A stretch of DNA of 7,488 bases, taken from contig JAISAA010000302.1 in the NCBI GenBank assembly GCA_031266955.1, positions 1 to 7,488 on the forward strand, read 5' to 3'. The notes beneath the pieces were generated by a model that was given only the letters and a program-made list of their open reading frames with translations, ran no database searches and was not told the DNA's origin. This document shows, one piece after another, positions 6,380 to 7,488 of the stretch. A program made the translations under genes and the position numbers. The first letter of the stretch is position 1; every line of letters starts with the position of its first letter. This DNA comes from Oscillospiraceae bacterium. Its GTDB lineage: Bacteria; Bacillota; Clostridia; Oscillospirales; Oscillospiraceae.

Positions 6380-7054
6380 ATTCTCGACCTCCGAACCTTG
6401 TTTTTTAAGATAATCGGCCATTATGCCTTCTTCTATACATTTCCGTATTGCCGCTGTGATCGCTTTGGCGAGCGGCATTTCCGCTTCTTGGTTCTTGCGT
6501 ATCAGCGCCATAAAATACGCGTAGTCGCCCAAATTTCGGCTATGCCGCAGTATTTCGGGATTGTGCCCATCGTTCACATTGTAGCCTTTGACCTTGAGCT
6601 CTAACAGATCCGGTATCTCCGGCGCTTCCATAAACGCGTCCGACAGCTTTAGCTCAAACTCGTCGGGACACTCTTCCGTACCGTTGTACAACAAGATGAA
6701 GTCCGGCTTTGGTATTTTCAATAGCTTGTGTCTGTAAATATCACGGCTGTTCGTCAATTTCTCGTATTCGCGTCCGATATATATCAGCATTCGCAGCGGG
6801 ATGTTACTGTTCAGCGTAGATTGATGCTCCACCAAAATGATCAGCCGCCCGTCGAGCACGAACGCAAGATCGTTTATCTGCTTCTGAAACAGCACGTCCT
6901 CAAGCGTGACAAGCTCCACCTGGGTGTCCGCCGGATAGCTTATGCCTTTCAGCGCGCCGTACATCTCAAGCAGACGGTCACGATCCTTGAAGAAGTCCGC
7001 GAACACGCTGCTCTTGTGTTCTCTGTTGGCGTTTGATGTTCCATTGTCTGCCAT
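6155..7054 (-). CDS. Rpn-family PD-(D/E)XK nuclease (transposase_31-type), antisense cargo gene
   Basis: This 299-residue protein belongs to the Rpn (recombination-promoting nuclease / putative transposase) family. The N-terminal half carries the nuclease core: Asp62 in INDLAFVLDG, then Glu76 and Gln78 in LIILVEHQST, a D...ExQ variant of PD-(D/E)XK. IPLRMLIYIGREYEKL and PKPDFILLYNGTEECPDEF follow, both typical of the family. The C-terminal part (about 226-299) is helical and ends with DGFPIETASKYSGKSADELR, an HTH-like tail. E. coli Rpn proteins are DNA endonucleases linked to recombination, toxicity and phage defence. The ATG at 7054 has GGGAG eight bases upstream. The gene opposes the transfer operon, splitting the TraC-like gene from the VirB4-like gene. 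It is less GC-rich than they are, which suggests separate acquisition. Confidence 0.85.
   Translation of the reverse strand: MADNGTSNANREHKSSVFADFFKDRDRLLEMYGALKGISYPADTQVELVTLEDVLFQKQINDLAFVLDGRLIILVEHQSTLNSNIPLRMLIYIGREYEKLTNSRDIYRHKLLKIPKPDFILLYNGTEECPDEFELKLSDAFMEAPEIPDLLELKVKGYNVNDGHNPEILRHSRNLGDYAYFMALIRKNQEAEMPLAKAITAAIRKCIEEGIMADYLKKQGSEVENMLMTEFNIDVAKEVWMEEAREYGIEIGEARGKLETALEMIKDGFPIETASKYSGKSADELRRHIKSSGASQLPQ
6387..6392 (-). promoter_or_regulatory. Internal Shine-Dalgarno GGAGGT within the Rpn gene
   Basis: A six-base perfect match lies within the codons for residues 221-223 (Ser-Glu-Val), seven bases before an in-frame ATG. The codons used (TCG GAG GTC) are ordinary, so a coincidence is possible. 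The spacing is ideal for initiation. Confidence 0.5.
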
Positions 7055-7081
7055 ACCACTGCTCCCGTCGCGTTCTTTTGC

Positions 7082-7093
7082 TTCGCCGGCGAA
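7082..7093. promoter_or_regulatory. 12-bp perfect palindrome in the Rpn 5' leader
   Basis: TTCGCCGGCGAA is a perfect palindrome between the predicted transcription start and the Rpn start codon. It could be an operator for a dimeric regulator or part of a leader hairpin. On the minus strand, CGGCG in the adjacent direct repeat can also pair with its CGCCG. The function is unknown. Confidence 0.35.
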
Positions 7094-7094
7094 T

Positions 7095-7107
7095 GCGCCG
7101 CCGTTAC
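7095..7107. repeat. 13-bp direct repeat GCGCCGCCGTTAC, copy 2 (right flank of the Rpn unit)
   Basis: The sequence is identical to 6146-6158, and the two starts are 949 bp apart. This copy sits at the predicted Rpn transcription start, just downstream of its -10 element. The predicted promoter therefore lies outside the repeat-bounded unit, while the leader and coding region lie inside it. Confidence 0.75.
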
Positions 7108-7113
7108 ATATAC

Positions 7114-7142
7114 ATCATACCACGTTTTCAAACATATTTCCA
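7114..7142 (-). promoter_or_regulatory. Predicted promoter of the Rpn gene (extended -10)
   Basis: On the minus strand a TATGAT -10 box (7119-7114) is preceded by TG one base upstream, forming an extended -10. A TGGAAA -35-like box (7142-7137) lies 17 bases upstream of it. The implied start is near 7107, giving a leader of about 50 bases. The region from 7108 to 7192 is about 31% G+C by hand count, in strong contrast to the GC-rich operon around it. This is a prediction from sequence pattern only. Confidence 0.55.
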
Positions 7143-7192
7143 CTACTTTTTCAATCGCATTCCATTTTACTGTAAAAGGAGAATCACATACT

Positions 7193-7488
7193 ATGCCAAC
7201 AAGCAAGAATCCATTCAAACACCGCGCAAAGCCCGTGCATCCATCCAAGCCCCCGAAACGCGCGTCTGCGCCGCCGCCGTCAAAAAAGCCGCTGTTCCCG
7301 TTTTTCCGAAAACCGGAGGAACCCGACATTGACCTCATCACCGGCTCCACCACTCTGCTCGACATCCTTTCCCCCGCGTCGGTAGACCTGACGCGGCGCG
7401 ACGTTGTGGAGCTCGACGGCGTGTACAATTCGTATCTGTACATAGCCGGGTACGGCTACAACACCGCCGTCGGTTCCGGCTGGCTCTC
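7193..7488 (+). CDS. VirB4/TraC-like conjugation ATPase, 5' part
   Basis: The frame opens at ATG 7193 and runs off the window after 98 codons. AAAAGGAG at 7174-7181 is a good ribosome site. The first 35 residues are basic and proline-rich (KNPFKHRAKP, SKPPKRASAPPPSKKP), presumably cytoplasmic and flexible. From about residue 45 the sequence resembles the N-terminal domain of TraC/VirB4-type conjugation ATPases: DIDLITGSTTLLDILSPASV, then VVELDGVYNSYLYIAGYGYN. The Walker motifs would lie beyond the window, so the ATPase call rests on this N-terminal resemblance and on operon position after the PrgI and TraC-like genes. It follows the Rpn unit and its AT-rich promoter region. I see no convincing plus-strand promoter of its own, so its expression probably depends on read-through from upstream. 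Confidence 0.75.
   Translation, partial: MPTSKNPFKHRAKPVHPSKPPKRASAPPPSKKPLFPFFRKPEEPDIDLITGSTTLLDILSPASVDLTRRDVVELDGVYNSYLYIAGYGYNTAVGSGWL

Noticed and set aside
6191..6604. Plus-strand open frame opposite the Rpn gene
   Set aside because: The Rpn reading frame has clear family motifs, a ribosome site and a promoter. The opposite frame has none of these.
6146..7107. Classical insertion sequence
   Set aside because: The encoded protein is an Rpn-type PD-(D/E)XK nuclease, not a DDE, serine or HUH transposase. The ends share a direct repeat but no terminal inverted repeats are visible.
1..7488. CRISPR array, tRNA, rRNA, origin of transfer or integrase attachment site
   Set aside because: I saw no regularly spaced repeats, cloverleaf-like sequences or recognisable nick-site region. 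The window is almost entirely coding.

Overview
The window looks like part of an integrative conjugative element or conjugative plasmid from a GC-rich member of the Clostridia/Bacillota, probably a gut-type lineage. This is judged from gene content and protein style, since there is no rRNA or other taxonomic marker here. All plus-strand genes form one tightly packed block of a Gram-positive type IV secretion system (T4SS). They have short gaps or ATGA/TTGA-type overlaps, which suggests one operon with its promoter upstream of the window.

Layout. 1-798 is the 3' part of a SpaA/Cna-B-type surface protein that ends directly at an LPKTG motif. 799-909 holds a strong hairpin and a 21-codon leader ORF that overlaps the next start. 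910-1287 encodes a VirB2-like pilin candidate. 1319-3619 encodes a VirB6/TrbL-like polytopic channel protein with a very long disordered tail. 3616-4881 encodes a membrane-anchored C39-family cysteine peptidase, probably the cell-wall-opening enzyme. 4892-5158 encodes a small XRE-type HTH protein. 5148-5450 encodes a PrgI-family (VirB3-like) membrane protein. 5447-6121 encodes a stand-alone protein resembling the N-terminal domain of TraC/VirB4. From 7193 to the window end runs the start of the VirB4/TraC-like ATPase.

Between the last two genes, on the opposite strand, sits an Rpn-family PD-(D/E)XK nuclease gene (6155-7054). It has its own AT-rich promoter region. An exact 13-bp direct repeat brackets the gene, with one copy across its stop codon and the other at its predicted transcription start. 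Near its 3' end is an in-frame ATG preceded by a perfect GGAGGT, which could express a separate 74-residue C-terminal protein. That matches the genes-within-genes arrangement described for E. coli Rpn toxin/antiphage proteins.

Together the plus-strand genes would build the surface adhesin, pilin, inner-membrane channel, wall hydrolase and energising ATPases of a conjugation machine. The Rpn unit looks like a cargo defence or toxin-antitoxin module placed inside the operon, where every full-length transfer transcript would be antisense to it. The Rpn unit is the most interesting part of the window.
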